Notes: generated by a model from the sequence alone, not told the origin. Positions 48,493 to 58,539 are shown, counted from the stretch's first letter. The stretch is DNA of 64,000 nucleotides from Lewinellaceae bacterium (GCA_020636215.1 JACJYG010000005.1:1-64000); one strand, 5' to 3'. Translations and numbers: made by a program.

Positions 48493-51400
48493 TCACCGGG
48501 CAACTACGACCCACCCGGTATGAACGCCCGTTTCGGTTATTACCCGGAAAAGATAGCTCCCAGCCGGCAGGCCTTCTACCGATAGCTGCGCAAAAGCGTC
48601 GGCCGTGCGCAGGCTCCGGACGATGGCGCCGGAAGTGTTCATCAGCTGTATCGTCTTGACACCTTCCACAGGCAACTCGGCCTGAATATTGGAGGAAGCC
48701 GGGTTGGGATAGAAGCGTATGCGTTCCAGTCCGGAGGATGTTTCTTCTTCCGATTTTGGAAGGCTGCGCAAGGGCTGCGGACTACAATCATCCACAAATA
48801 CAGTGGCCAGTTCGGTTGCAGTACAACCGTAGGCATCCGTCATGGTCAGGCTGAAGGTAGCGGTTTGAGGAATACTCCCTTTGGTTTCCTGGCAATCGGG
48901 GCAATCCAGGTATTCGCCGGGCGACCACAGGTAGCTGACGGCATGCTCCGCGTCTACCGCAAGGGTGAAAATGGAATCCGGGCAAGTGACTACAAAATCG
49001 GTAATGGCGTTCACCTCGATCGGCAGGGCCATCTTCAGCTCGATCCGCTTATATATCCGGCATCCGCCAATCCACAGCAGTCCGTAGTAAGGGCCGGTGT
49101 TTTCGGCAGTGGCGGAGTCAAAATGCAGGCATTGCGACTGGTCCAGGAAACCATTGGGGCCTACCCAAAGGTATATATCCCCGTTTGGCAGACAGATATC
49201 AACTTCATCTCCCTGGCAGAAAATAACCGGGTCGTTGGGAAGGTAGGCCGGGGGTATCGTATTCACATAAACAGTAACCGTGGCGGTATCTGAGCATCCG
49301 GCATTGTTAGAGGCTACCAGCGTGTAGGTTGTAGTAGTGTACGGCGTAGCAGTAGGGCTCGCACAGTCATTACAACTCAGTTCATTGCCCGACCAGTGGA
49401 ATGTATCCCATCCGGCCGCATCAGTGGTAAGTACTACGCTGCTGCCAAGGCAAATGAAGGTGTCGGCGCGAACACTCACCGGCTCGCACAGGCTTGCCGT
49501 ACAACTGGCCGTGACAACCACATCACCGCAGGCCTGAGAACCCAGGGCGGTAATTTCTATCACCACCGTATCGCCGGCCACCAGGCTATCCACTTTGAAG
49601 GCGCCGGGGCCTGCAAAACTTCCCGTTTGGCCGGTAAGCACCTGCACCGTGTAGCCGGTATCCTGCGGCAGAACAGGCCAGTTGAAAACGACGAATGACG
49701 GCCCTGATTCACAATCGACCATCGAGGCGTCCAGGGGTTGTTCCACCGTGATCGACAAGGTATCGTCCAGGGTACAACCGGCTTCCGAATAAGTATAAAC
49801 CAGGGTATGGGCGCCAGGCCCGGCCACCAGGGGGTTAAAGGTGGCGGCTGCCGTGTCAACACCAGGGCCTGACCAACTGCCTATACCGCTGGCGCTGCCA
49901 TTGGTAACCGTTGCGAAAAGGCCTACCGGCCCGAAATCGCTGCAAATGGCATCCGGAACTCCGGTGATCAGCTCGAGGATGCTGCAGTCCGCTGCACTAC
50001 AGGTAGCAGTGGCTGAGGATGTACATCCGGCGGCATTACTGGCCGTAAGGGTAATGGTTATGCTCTGTCCGGGCGTGAGCCCATCCACCTCATATTGGTT
50101 GCTGCCAAGGAAGGCGCCGATAGGCCCGTTGCTGAGGTAGATATTGTAGGACAAACTAGTATCGATAACCCAGGTGAAAAGCACACTGCTCAGGCTGGAT
50201 TGGCAGGTAATCACCGGCGTTGCCGGGGCATCGGCCTGTATGATGGTAATGGAATCCTCCGCCTGGCAACCGAAAGCATTGGTGGCAGTCACCGTATATA
50301 AGGCCGTATCCACCGGAGTGACGTAGATGCTGCTGCTGGTGTCGCCGGTGCTCCAAAGGAGATCGCCATCGCCGGTAGCGGTGAGCAACAGGCTGTCGGT
50401 CCCACAAATTGTAGTGTCCCCGCTAATGCTTACCAGGGGCGTAGGGTTTACCGCCACAGTGAAGGCGCCCAGGCTAAGGCAACCCAGGCTGGCTGCTCCC
50501 GGGACGGAATAGGACGTGATCTGTGCAGGGCTTACCAGGGTGTCCCAAAACAGGGTATCCGCCACAAACGCCTGCAGGCTGATAGACTGGCCCTGGCAGA
50601 TTGTGGTGGTGTCTGAAGGCGACAATGATACATCCGGGGCCGGGCTGACAGAAACTGTAGTAGTTAGCACATGTTGGCAACCATTGTTGTCACGGATGGT
50701 GGCGGTATAGATTGTTGTATCCGTTGGTGAGACGGTAATGGGAGCGCCAAAATCACCGGTGCTCCATTCCACCGAGCCGCCGCTGGCAAAGAGGCTAACG
50801 GTTTCACCCTCACAAATCGATGCATCAGGGCTGATGAAAAGGGAAGCGGGGTTGGAAACCGTCACGGTTGCACTCAGGTTGGCAATGCAGCCGTTGCTGC
50901 CGGTTATGGTTACATAATAAATACTGGAGGAAGTAGGGCTGACGAGGATATTGGCCGTACTGTCGCCGGTGCTCCAGCTGAAAGTTTCTCCATCGCTTAC
51001 CGTTATCATTACATCCGTGCCCGGGCAGACGATGCCGCCGGCATCCGTTTCAATGAAAGGCGTAAAAGGCACAATAATGGTAACTTCGTCAAATCCGCCA
51101 CAGCCGAAACCATTCGTTCCGGTAACGCGGTAAACAGCGCCATCTACTGGGTCGACAGTAAGGGTAGGGCCTGTGCCGACAATTTCGGCAGTGGCCATAT
51201 CGTACCAGGTGAAGGTTGTGGCAGTACCCGTTGCTGTGATCGTGAGTGGTTCGCCGAAACAGGCGCTGATAGTGTCTTCTGCGATACTGACGACCGCATC
51301 TTCGATTGGCGGAACTTCCAGGATGAACGGCAAAGAGGCGCATCCGTCAACGGTTACCACCAGGGTGTAGGTTCCGGAATTTACCGCCAGTGGGTTTTGT

Positions 51401-52845
51401 TTATCAGAACTAAAGCCATTGGGGCCGGTCCAGCTATAGGTTGCTCCGGCTTCCGGCGTTGACAAACCGTACAGATAGATCGGCTCGCCGGCGATGCAGG
51501 GGAGTACGTAACTGGCGTTGGCCTGTGGGGCCTGCCCGGCGCCGATCGTCACCTGCAGGTAACGCGTTTCTCCGGCGGGAATACTATAAATGGAGATATT
51601 GTATACGCCGAAACACAGATCGGGAATGGTGTCCGGGCCGGTATTGTTGAAGCTTTGGTAGAGGGTAACGCCACTGGTATCGCCCACCAGATAGTTCCAG
51701 GGGCCTTCTCCGCCGCCGGTGATGGTGATACTGCCGTTACAGGTGTTGCTGCAGCCGGCGTCGGTAGTGGTGACGGTAGGCGCCAGGGGGTCGGGACAAT
51801 AGAGGGAAGCCTGGAATCCGTCGGTGGTGCCGTTATAGCAGGCGGAATAGCCCCATGATCCGGAGGCGCCATCGCCAAGCAAACGGGTGTTGATACTCAG
51901 GTCGGCCTGATGGCCGTATTGTTCGGGCAGGCATTCTTTGGGTGCGATGGTCCAGCAGAATTCAATATTAGGCGCTGAGATGCCGATATTGGAACAATTC
52001 GGGCCGCCCATGCCGCGGTTGTTGCCGGGGTTGTCATCCAGGAAGCCAAAGTTGGATCCGTCAAAAGCGAATCCCGGGCCAAACTGATTTCCATTGGCCG
52101 AGCTGACCCAGTTTTCATACCAGCCCCATTCGCCGGTTGGCGTGCAACTGGCTGGAATAATGGGGGAGAAGGTTGCCATGTCCCATCCATCACCGAAGTC
52201 CAGCTCCAGTGCATGGATCAGCTCGCCGGTGGCGCTGGCGTTCCAGCGGGTAACGACATAACAGATCTGTACGGGCTCGCCGCCGGGGAGGGTGCCGTTA
52301 TCCAATGCCGGCGAAATGACGAAGTGCCCACGCCGCTCCAGCTCGCAGGAAAAACAATTATTAGTGGTGCGGATTGCCAGTTGGAAGGCGCCCTGGTCTT
52401 CGATGCTGCCACCCGAAATCATCAGGTAGTAGGTGCGGTTCGGGTCTACAATAGCTTGAAGTTCCAGTGAAGTTGTTCCGGAACCACAGGCTACCGGGTA
52501 CATATTCTCGCAGCCTGTGCCTTCAAACAGAATGGCATGGATTGATTCGAGATCACCCTGCAACTGCAGCTGTATGGAGTTGCCATGGGGCACGAAACTG
52601 TACCATACCTCCGCGGCACGCTGCGGGCCTCCGCAGGAGGGTGGGGCAGGGAAAGGGTCAGTCGGTGTGGCGCCGATGTTGCTAAAGGTAAAAGTATCCA
52701 CCACGGTAGAAGTGGCCGGGCAGGACGCAGGGGTTTTTAGTTCGATTTGTTGAGCGGTGCTACAATTGTCGTTGGCAGGGGGTAATTGTGCGTAAAGTTG
52801 GGTCATAAGGCTGCAAAAAAGCAGCAGAAAGAGAACCTTTCTCAT
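48493..52845 (-). CDS. T9SS type A sorting domain protein with many PKD/Ig-like modules, 1450 aa
   Basis: The signal peptide (MRKVLFLLLFCSLMTQLYAQ) is followed by NDNCSTAQQIELKTPASCPA and the same head and Cys-rich modules as the 855-aa protein (AEVWYSFVPHGNSIQLQLQG; LDFGDGWDMATFSPIIPASC). A long series of Ig/PKD-like modules follows with 'WSTGD-T-I-V-P-T-T-YTVT-N-GC' cores (for example LLWSTGDTSSSIYVTPVDTA). Near the C-terminus is the SCNDCASPTATPYTTTTYTL module and a sorting domain (RFYPNPASSNIQAELP, GSYLFRV). It is inferred to be a surface-exposed extended stalk or adhesin and is paralogous to both neighbours. Confidence 0.85.
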   Translation of the reverse strand: MRKVLFLLLFCSLMTQLYAQLPPANDNCSTAQQIELKTPASCPATSTVVDTFTFSNIGATPTDPFPAPPSCGGPQRAAEVWYSFVPHGNSIQLQLQGDLESIHAILFEGTGCENMYPVACGSGTTSLELQAIVDPNRTYYLMISGGSIEDQGAFQLAIRTTNNCFSCELERRGHFVISPALDNGTLPGGEPVQICYVVTRWNASATGELIHALELDFGDGWDMATFSPIIPASCTPTGEWGWYENWVSSANGNQFGPGFAFDGSNFGFLDDNPGNNRGMGGPNCSNIGISAPNIEFCWTIAPKECLPEQYGHQADLSINTRLLGDGASGSWGYSACYNGTTDGFQASLYCPDPLAPTVTTTDAGCSNTCNGSITITGGGEGPWNYLVGDTSGVTLYQSFNNTGPDTIPDLCFGVYNISIYSIPAGETRYLQVTIGAGQAPQANASYVLPCIAGEPIYLYGLSTPEAGATYSWTGPNGFSSDKQNPLAVNSGTYTLVVTVDGCASLPFILEVPPIEDAVVSIAEDTISACFGEPLTITATGTATTFTWYDMATAEIVGTGPTLTVDPVDGAVYRVTGTNGFGCGGFDEVTIIVPFTPFIETDAGGIVCPGTDVMITVSDGETFSWSTGDSTANILVSPTSSSIYYVTITGSNGCIANLSATVTVSNPASLFISPDASICEGETVSLFASGGSVEWSTGDFGAPITVSPTDTTIYTATIRDNNGCQHVLTTTVSVSPAPDVSLSPSDTTTICQGQSISLQAFVADTLFWDTLVSPAQITSYSVPGAASLGCLSLGAFTVAVNPTPLVSISGDTTICGTDSLLLTATGDGDLLWSTGDTSSSIYVTPVDTALYTVTATNAFGCQAEDSITIIQADAPATPVITCQSSLSSVLFTWVIDTSLSYNIYLSNGPIGAFLGSNQYEVDGLTPGQSITITLTASNAAGCTSSATATCSAADCSILELITGVPDAICSDFGPVGLFATVTNGSASGIGSWSGPGVDTAAATFNPLVAGPGAHTLVYTYSEAGCTLDDTLSITVEQPLDASMVDCESGPSFVVFNWPVLPQDTGYTVQVLTGQTGSFAGPGAFKVDSLVAGDTVVIEITALGSQACGDVVVTASCTASLCEPVSVRADTFICLGSSVVLTTDAAGWDTFHWSGNELSCNDCASPTATPYTTTTYTLVASNNAGCSDTATVTVYVNTIPPAYLPNDPVIFCQGDEVDICLPNGDIYLWVGPNGFLDQSQCLHFDSATAENTGPYYGLLWIGGCRIYKRIELKMALPIEVNAITDFVVTCPDSIFTLAVDAEHAVSYLWSPGEYLDCPDCQETKGSIPQTATFSLTMTDAYGCTATELATVFVDDCSPQPLRSLPKSEEETSSGLERIRFYPNPASSNIQAELPVEGVKTIQLMNTSGAIVRSLRTADAFAQLSVEGLPAGSYLFRVITETGVHTGWVVVAR

Positions 52846-52968
52846 GTTTAAAGTTTTTAGGATTATAATTCGTATTAAAATTTTCTACCTGTAAAAATAG
52901 CAATATTTCCCTGATTCCCGAAGGGTCTATTTTGTTATTCCGTCAAAAAAGACTGGAAAAGTGAAATT

Positions 52969-55641
52969 CTAATTTTTTTTCCTTTCCCCACTTTCTACAT
53001 CGCAATCCGGGCTGCTGTCAAAAAACAAAATGACTTCCCGCTCCAGGCGGCAGCCTCCCGGAAGTAAGGCTTCTACCCTGTACATTCCATTGATGGCCGG
53101 CGCCGGTTGCGGGAAATACAGGCAGGGGCCCAGCTGTAGGGCGCCATGCGGGCCATGCCAGCGGTAAGTTGCCTCGCCGGGCAGGCAAAAGAGGAACGGC
53201 TGGCCGGCACAGGCTCCCAGGGTGTCCGGTAGCAAGCTTTCCGGTAAGGCTCCCACCGCAACGGTAGTGCTGCTGGTATGCATGCACCCATTAGCTTCGA
53301 CGATGGCCAGGGTATAAGTAGTGGCAGCAGCAGGGGTGGCGATGGGGTTCGGGCAATCTCCGCAACTCAAGCTTGTTGTTGGCGACCATTGGTAGACAGC
53401 ACCGGGTATGGAGGCTGACTGCAAACTAACGCTTTCTCCCGGGCAGATGATTTGGGTGAGCGGGGCGGCAGTGGTGTGGCAGTCTTCCGATTGGCATTTT
53501 TTTGTGGCGGCCACTATGCCACAGGGGGCTTCGCCATGGGCTAGTATCCGTAATTCAACGGTTTCGCCAGGCAAAAGGCCCTCAACGAAATAGGAAGTAT
53601 CCGATAACATTAAGCCTGCCTGGCCGCTCAGCACTTCTACTTCATACAGGCTGTCTTGTGGTAGCTGCGGCCAACGGAAGGTAAGGCTGTTGGGGGTGCT
53701 TTCGCAGCCTATGCGTGGGGCAGACAGGGGACGGTCAACTAGCACTTCCAGGTTGGCTTCCAGGAGGCAGGGGCCCTCCTGGTAACGATAGGTGAGGGGG
53801 TGCAGGCCCGGCCCGGCGATGGCCGGCGCGAAAGTAGCTGTTGCGCTGTCTACCGCCGTTCCGTCCCACCATCCGTTACCAGGCAAAAGGCTGCCGCTGA
53901 CCATTGCGGAAAGGGCCACTGGAGGGCTGCCGGGGTAAAGGCAGATGGGGCTTATTGTATCCAGTTCAGCCTGCAGATTACACATGGCGGCCAGGCAACT
54001 GGCCTCTACGGGAATGCGGCACCCCATGCTGTCTGTAGCAATAAGTAGGAAGTTGATTTCCTGTCCGGGCAGGAGATTGCTCACTTGCAGGCTGCTGTCG
54101 CTGAGCGCCTGGCCTGCCTGTCCGCTGAGCACCTCGAAGGTGTAGGCCAGGCCGGCGTCGAAGTTCCAATGGAATGTCAGGGTTTCATAAAGCGCTTCAC
54201 AGGCGATGAGCGGCGTGTCGGGTAATGGATGTACCCATACCAGGCTGGTATCCGCAGCGATGCAGCCCGTAAGAGTATCGGTGGCGCTTACCCAGTAGGC
54301 CTGCTCCGGGCCTTCCGGAACCAGGCTGAGCAGGCTATCTACTGTTCCCGTATTCCACTGGTATTCCAGCCCGCTGCTGCTACCCTGTGCTTCCAGAGTG
54401 ATGGATTCTCCTGCGCATACCTCATCGGGGCCGGCGATGGATACCGTGGGGTTTGGGTTCACGGTAAGGGTTGCGGCTATTTCGGCAGTGCAGCCCCTTT
54501 GTTCAAGCTGGAAGGTATAGGTGGTGGTGCTGTCGGGGCTGGCCATTAAATTGTAGAAAGTGGTATCCGGATTGGCTACCAGAATTCGGACGGAGTCTCC
54601 CACACAGATCTCAGCCGGCAGGAAGCTGATGTCAGCTTCCGGTGGAGGGATGATGCCTACGGCGATCGTTTTTTCCACTACACAAGCTTCTGCGGTAGTG
54701 ATGCTGAGGTGAAAAGTGTCCGGGCTTTGCAGCACAACAGTCCGACTGCCTAGGGTGTCGCCGTTTTCCCAAAGGTAACTGGCCCCACCAGCGGCCTGTA
54801 GAAGGGCTGTATCGCCTGGGCAAACCATAGAGGGTAGGGCTTGTATGCTAACATAAGCACCATTTTGTATGTAAACGGCCTGGCTGCCCGAAGTGGTGCA
54901 GCCGTTGGCGTCCGTAACGCTTACGGTGAAAATGCGGGCGCTGTCGGCAATAGTGTGCAGAGTGGCTGTCGTGTCGCCGGTATTCCAAAGAAAGCTGCCG
55001 GCCCCGGTGACGGATAGGATGAGGCTGTCGCCCGGGCAGTCGAGCACCGGAGTACTGGGCGTGACGATGCCCTGCCGCATCAGCAATACCGTGTCCATGC
55101 CTTCACAGCCATATGCCCCGTTGGCGGTTACCAGTATCCGCTCCATGACATTGCCCAGTTGACTGCCGCTGAAATAGAGGTCCGGCCCGCCGCCTATGTA
55201 TTGGGAACTGCCGTTGGGCAGCAGGCGGCGCCAAAAGAGTAGCGGGCTGTTGGCCGTGGCGCTGAGATGGATGCTATCTTCCGTCGGGCAATAAAAGGGT
55301 GAAGTGGCGTTGATCTGCACCATTGGCGGTTCAAAATACTGAATGTGAATGCTGTCCGGCATCGAGGGGCAATCGTTGACGGTGACGATCAGCTGATACC
55401 AGCCGGTATCTGGAGGGGTGAAGCTCTGTTGGTTGGCCGTAAAGCCGTTGGGCCCCTGCCACTGGTAAACCGCTGTCGGGTTGGTGGGAATGACGATGCC
55501 AAATACGGCGCCCAGCCCTCCGGTTGTACAGTTGGGGCTGTAAATGATGTTGCCATTGGGCGGCGTCAGGGTGTCAGGCTCACTGGCATGGCCATAAGTG
55601 GTGGCAAGGACGCAGAATAGTACGGGGATTATGATTCGCAT
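52969..55641 (-). CDS. Secreted PKD/Ig-like protein lacking a T9SS sorting domain, 890 aa
   Basis: The start at 55,641 (MRIIIPVLFCVLATTYGHAS) gives a signal peptide; upstream codons in frame are translations of a palindromic tandem repeat and are rejected. The body has the same Ig/PKD-like modules as the two neighbours (SFLWNTGDTTATLHTIADSA; SCGDCPNPIATPAAATTYTL; CLYFPQPAPAINGMYRVEAL) but not the N-terminal head. Unlike them it ends right after the last module (FFDSSPDCDVESGERKKN) without the ~80-residue sorting domain. Only 123 bp separate its stop from the next gene, too little to hold a lost domain. It is probably truncated, or released to the periplasm. The stop follows a run of eight A. 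Confidence 0.8.
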   Translation of the reverse strand: MRIIIPVLFCVLATTYGHASEPDTLTPPNGNIIYSPNCTTGGLGAVFGIVIPTNPTAVYQWQGPNGFTANQQSFTPPDTGWYQLIVTVNDCPSMPDSIHIQYFEPPMVQINATSPFYCPTEDSIHLSATANSPLLFWRRLLPNGSSQYIGGGPDLYFSGSQLGNVMERILVTANGAYGCEGMDTVLLMRQGIVTPSTPVLDCPGDSLILSVTGAGSFLWNTGDTTATLHTIADSARIFTVSVTDANGCTTSGSQAVYIQNGAYVSIQALPSMVCPGDTALLQAAGGASYLWENGDTLGSRTVVLQSPDTFHLSITTAEACVVEKTIAVGIIPPPEADISFLPAEICVGDSVRILVANPDTTFYNLMASPDSTTTYTFQLEQRGCTAEIAATLTVNPNPTVSIAGPDEVCAGESITLEAQGSSSGLEYQWNTGTVDSLLSLVPEGPEQAYWVSATDTLTGCIAADTSLVWVHPLPDTPLIACEALYETLTFHWNFDAGLAYTFEVLSGQAGQALSDSSLQVSNLLPGQEINFLLIATDSMGCRIPVEASCLAAMCNLQAELDTISPICLYPGSPPVALSAMVSGSLLPGNGWWDGTAVDSATATFAPAIAGPGLHPLTYRYQEGPCLLEANLEVLVDRPLSAPRIGCESTPNSLTFRWPQLPQDSLYEVEVLSGQAGLMLSDTSYFVEGLLPGETVELRILAHGEAPCGIVAATKKCQSEDCHTTAAPLTQIICPGESVSLQSASIPGAVYQWSPTTSLSCGDCPNPIATPAAATTYTLAIVEANGCMHTSSTTVAVGALPESLLPDTLGACAGQPFLFCLPGEATYRWHGPHGALQLGPCLYFPQPAPAINGMYRVEALLPGGCRLEREVILFFDSSPDCDVESGERKKN

Positions 55642-55647
55642 ATTGCA

Positions 55648-55765
55648 AGCAGGTTTGGCGCAAAGTTCCGCCAAACTCCAGTTTGGCGTCATGTAAGCAT
55701 CACATTTACCACAAAGTTCCGCCAAACACGAGTTTGGCGCAAATAGCATCACACTTGGCGCAAAT
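55648..55765. repeat. Tandem CGCCAAAC...GTTTGGCG palindromes
   Basis: Two hairpins, CGCCAAAC-tcca-GTTTGGCG (55,669-55,688) and CGCCAAAC-acga-GTTTGGCG (55,720-55,739), are each preceded by AAAGTTC and followed by an AGCATCACA word. The repeat period is about 51 bp, with a partial third copy after. They lie just upstream of the minus-strand gene starting at 55,641. Confidence 0.8.
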
Positions 55766-55846
55766 AATCCTCCAAGATAAAAAATTGTTGTCACCTGAGA
55801 AGCGAGGCTTTACCAAAATGCCTGCCGACATCCTTCCAAAATCTTT

Positions 55847-55854
55847 TACTTTTG
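55847..55854 (+). promoter_or_regulatory. Candidate -7 box upstream of the sialate O-acetylesterase gene
   Basis: TACTTTTG matches TANNTTTG, 24 nt before the start codon. No convincing TTTG -33 element is at the expected spacing. Confidence 0.3.
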
Positions 55855-55878
55855 CGTGAATTTTAAAACACATCAGAC

Positions 55879-57837
55879 ATGCAAAGGATAAATGCACTTC
55901 TGCGGGCCGGCTTGTTCTTGTTGGCCGGTTTTCTGCTTTTTAATGCTCCGACCCAGGCTCAACCCAGCCTTCCCTATTGTTTTTCAGACCACATGGTGTT
56001 GCAACGAGGCCAGGCTATCCCCGTCTGGGGGTGGGCGCCTCCGGGGGGGACGGTCACTGTGACGCTGGCCGGACAGAATGTTAGTGCCCAGGCCGATAAG
56101 CAAGGGCGTTGGAAAGCCCAGTTGCCGGCCATGGAAGCTGGTGGCCCCTATGAATTGAAAGTGGCCGACGAGCAGTTCAGCATCAGCTTCACAGATGTAC
56201 TCGTTGGCGAAGTCTGGATCTGTTCCGGGCAATCAAACATGGAGTTTCCGGTACAGCAGGCCAATAATGCCGCTGAGGAAGTTGCTCAGGCCGATTTTCC
56301 TCAAATTCGCTTATTAACCGTGCCCCGCAATATGGCCAACCTGCCCCAGAAAAATATCCTGGCTGCCGCCTGGGAGGTATGCCAACCGGCCACGGTGAAT
56401 GACTTCTCGGCAGTGGGGTACTTTTTCGGCCGGGAGTTGTGGAAACAATATCAGGTTCCGATCGGCCTGATCGATGCGTCCTGGGGCGGCACCGTGGTAG
56501 AAACCTGGATGAGCTCCGATGCCTTTGCGGAAGACTCCCTGATGGCGCCGGTGGCCAAATCCCTGCCCGGTATCAACCTGCAAGGCATGATGGATAGTGC
56601 TCAAATGGCCTTACAGGCCTGGGAAACATCAATGGATAGCCTGGATGTCGGGCTGGCCGGCGAGTGGTATCAGAAGGAGTACGACTGGAGCCAATGGAAA
56701 ACAATGGCGCTGCCCCAAAGCTGGGAATCCGCCGGCCTGAAAGGCCAGGATGGCGTAGTCTGGTTCAAACACACTTTCCAACTCACCGCTGAAGAAGCCC
56801 AAAACCCGGTGACGATCAAGTTGGGGGCCATTGACGACAGCGATTACACCTTTCTAAATGGCCGGGCCCTCGGCAAAACGATCAATCAGTACAGTGTCCT
56901 TCGCACTTATCCGGCGCCCCTGGATTATTTGCAGGAAGGGGACAATACGATCACGGTTCGTGTAAAGGATACCGGTGGGGAAGGGGGGCTTTGGGGCGAT
57001 CCCGAAAACATGAAAGTCATTACTGCAGAACGGGAAATTCCGCTGGCCGGCGAGTGGGCTTACGCTATAGGGACTGCGGAAATGCCTCCTATGCCAAAAG
57101 CCTCTATGGGCCCCAATAGCCTGCCGGCGCTGCTATTCAACGGCATGGTCCACCCGCTGATCCCCTACGGCCTTCGCGGAGCCATCTGGTATCAGGGAGA
57201 AAGCAATACAAGCCAGGCCTATCTCTACCGAAGCCGGTTCCGTGGCCTGATCCGCGATTGGCGGCAGCAGTGGGCGCAGGGTGATTTTCCCTTCCTCTTC
57301 GTACAACTGGCCAACTTCCATGCGGCGCCGGAAAAACCCGAAAACAGCCAATGGGCAGAACTGCGGGAGGCGCAAACCCTCGCTCTGGCGGAACCCAATA
57401 CCGGCATGGCGCTGGCCATCGATATTGGCGAGGCCAACGATATCCATCCCCGCAACAAACAGGAGGTAGGCCGCCGCCTGGCCCTCGCCGCCCGGGCTGT
57501 AGCCTACGGGGAAGAACTCTTGTACCAGGGGCCGGTTTTTGAGTCTGCTAAAGTGGAAGGCAATAAGCTTACTTTGAAATTTGGCCAAACAGGGAAGGGG
57601 CTCAGTAGCCGCGCTGGCCGCAAATCGCTACGCGGCTTTGCCATAGCCGGCGCCGATGGCACATTCCATTGGGCTACCGCCCAAATTGTGGATAAAAATA
57701 CCGTGCAGGTGTACAGCGACAAAGTAAGCATCCCTAAATACATCCGCTATGCCTGGGCCGACAATCCGGGCGAACTGGACCTCGTCAACTCCGAAGGGCT
57801 TCCTGCCGGGCCATTCCGGACGGATGGGGCGGAGTAA
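55879..57837 (+). CDS. Sialate O-acetylesterase (SGNH/SASA family), 652 aa
   Basis: The enzyme removes O-acetyl groups from sialic acid or related sugars, probably in the periplasm or at the surface. The signal peptide runs to PTQAQ (about residue 28). The N-terminal region has FSDHMVLQRGQAIPVWGWAP, followed by VGEVWICSGQSNMEFPVQQ, with the catalytic Ser in SGQSNM (about 115). An inserted galactose-binding-like jelly-roll (about 265-395; GVVWFKHTFQL, GAIDDSDYTFLNG) splits the catalytic domain. The second half has LFNGMVHPLIPYGLRGAIWY, YQGESN and DIHPRNKQEVGRRLA with the Asp-x-x-His pair (about 515). There is no T9SS sorting domain. It is not near other glycan genes in this window. Confidence 0.92.
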   Translation: MQRINALLRAGLFLLAGFLLFNAPTQAQPSLPYCFSDHMVLQRGQAIPVWGWAPPGGTVTVTLAGQNVSAQADKQGRWKAQLPAMEAGGPYELKVADEQFSISFTDVLVGEVWICSGQSNMEFPVQQANNAAEEVAQADFPQIRLLTVPRNMANLPQKNILAAAWEVCQPATVNDFSAVGYFFGRELWKQYQVPIGLIDASWGGTVVETWMSSDAFAEDSLMAPVAKSLPGINLQGMMDSAQMALQAWETSMDSLDVGLAGEWYQKEYDWSQWKTMALPQSWESAGLKGQDGVVWFKHTFQLTAEEAQNPVTIKLGAIDDSDYTFLNGRALGKTINQYSVLRTYPAPLDYLQEGDNTITVRVKDTGGEGGLWGDPENMKVITAEREIPLAGEWAYAIGTAEMPPMPKASMGPNSLPALLFNGMVHPLIPYGLRGAIWYQGESNTSQAYLYRSRFRGLIRDWRQQWAQGDFPFLFVQLANFHAAPEKPENSQWAELREAQTLALAEPNTGMALAIDIGEANDIHPRNKQEVGRRLALAARAVAYGEELLYQGPVFESAKVEGNKLTLKFGQTGKGLSSRAGRKSLRGFAIAGADGTFHWATAQIVDKNTVQVYSDKVSIPKYIRYAWADNPGELDLVNSEGLPAGPFRTDGAE

Positions 57838-57865
57838 TCGGTATTTCTTTGTTTAAGGCTTACGT

Positions 57866-57905
57866 TGGATGCCCATCCCGCTCATTCGGGCGGGATGAGC
57901 ATCCA
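57866..57905. terminator. Stem-loop between convergent genes
   Basis: TGGATGCCCATCCCGC (57,866-57,881) pairs with GCGGGATGAGCATCCA (57,890-57,905) with one mismatch and an 8-nt loop. It lies between the stops of the esterase gene and the convergent ACT-domain gene. No T-tract follows, as is common in this phylum. Confidence 0.55.
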
Positions 57906-57939
57906 GAACAGCACTAAACGGATACACGGAACACCAGCC

Positions 57940-58356
57940 TCACTCAATTCCCAACGCCTGGGTTGCTTTGCTTAAAGCTTCGGGGCGGATATAAAGGATG
58001 TACCCATACCCCTGGCTACCGGCAGATACACCACTGGAGGCATAAACATTCACCCCTGCTTCGTAGATGGTTTTGTGCACCTCCGCCAGGGCGCCGATCT
58101 TATCATGCCCTTGCACGAGGATGGCGTGTTGGGGGCCATCGATTTTTAGGCCGATGTGTTTGGCCATGTCAATGAAATCTTCCTCGTCTTCCGGAAAGAG
58201 GGTTAATTGTGTGGTATTGGGGCCAACAGGAATAGCTGTGAAGGCGAGCAGGTTCATGCCGAGTTCGGCCAGGCGTTCCAGCAGGCGGTAGGCTTCCCCT
58301 GGCTGGTCCTTGACGGTCAGGTAGAAATACGCTACACTTCGAATACGGGCAGCCAT
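57940..58356 (-). CDS. Tandem ACT-domain protein, 138 aa
   Basis: Two ACT-like beta-alpha-beta-beta-alpha-beta halves are visible. Residues about 8-70 have FYLTVKDQPGEAYRLLERLA, then AFTAIPVGPNTTQLTLFPED. Residues about 75-135 have AILVQGHDKIGALAEVHKTI, then VNVYASSGVSAGSQGYGYIL. ACT pairs usually bind amino acids or other small ligands and act as regulators; no enzyme domain is attached. The ligand is unknown. A MITE-like element ends 24 nt before the start codon and may supply its 5' region. Confidence 0.75.
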   Translation of the reverse strand: MAARIRSVAYFYLTVKDQPGEAYRLLERLAELGMNLLAFTAIPVGPNTTQLTLFPEDEEDFIDMAKHIGLKIDGPQHAILVQGHDKIGALAEVHKTIYEAGVNVYASSGVSAGSQGYGYILYIRPEALSKATQALGIE

Positions 58357-58380
58357 ATCTAATGTTTTTGTTTGTCTTAT

Positions 58381-58539
58381 AAGCTGTTTGAATTTGGTTT
58401 TTAGAATTTATTATAGGCTATTTTTTCGTCAATCAAGGCTCTTTTTGAGCCTCGTACCCATAGGTACGGGGCGAAAAAAAGCCGCAGAGTGGCGGAAAAA
58501 GAGGCATAATAAAACTGAAGGACTAAATTCAAACAGCTT
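58381..58539. mobile_element. MITE-like element, copy 2 (upstream of the ACT-domain gene)
   Basis: This 159-bp element has inverted ends AAGCTGTTTGAATTT and AAATTCAAACAGCTT and a nested core: CTCTTTTT pairs with AAAAAGAG around a CGTACC/GGTACG hairpin. It has the same orientation and end sequences as 1606-1765, but a different central hairpin sequence with the pairing kept. The direct repeat CTTAT flanks it (58,376-58,380 and 58,540-58,544). No coding capacity. Confidence 0.7.
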
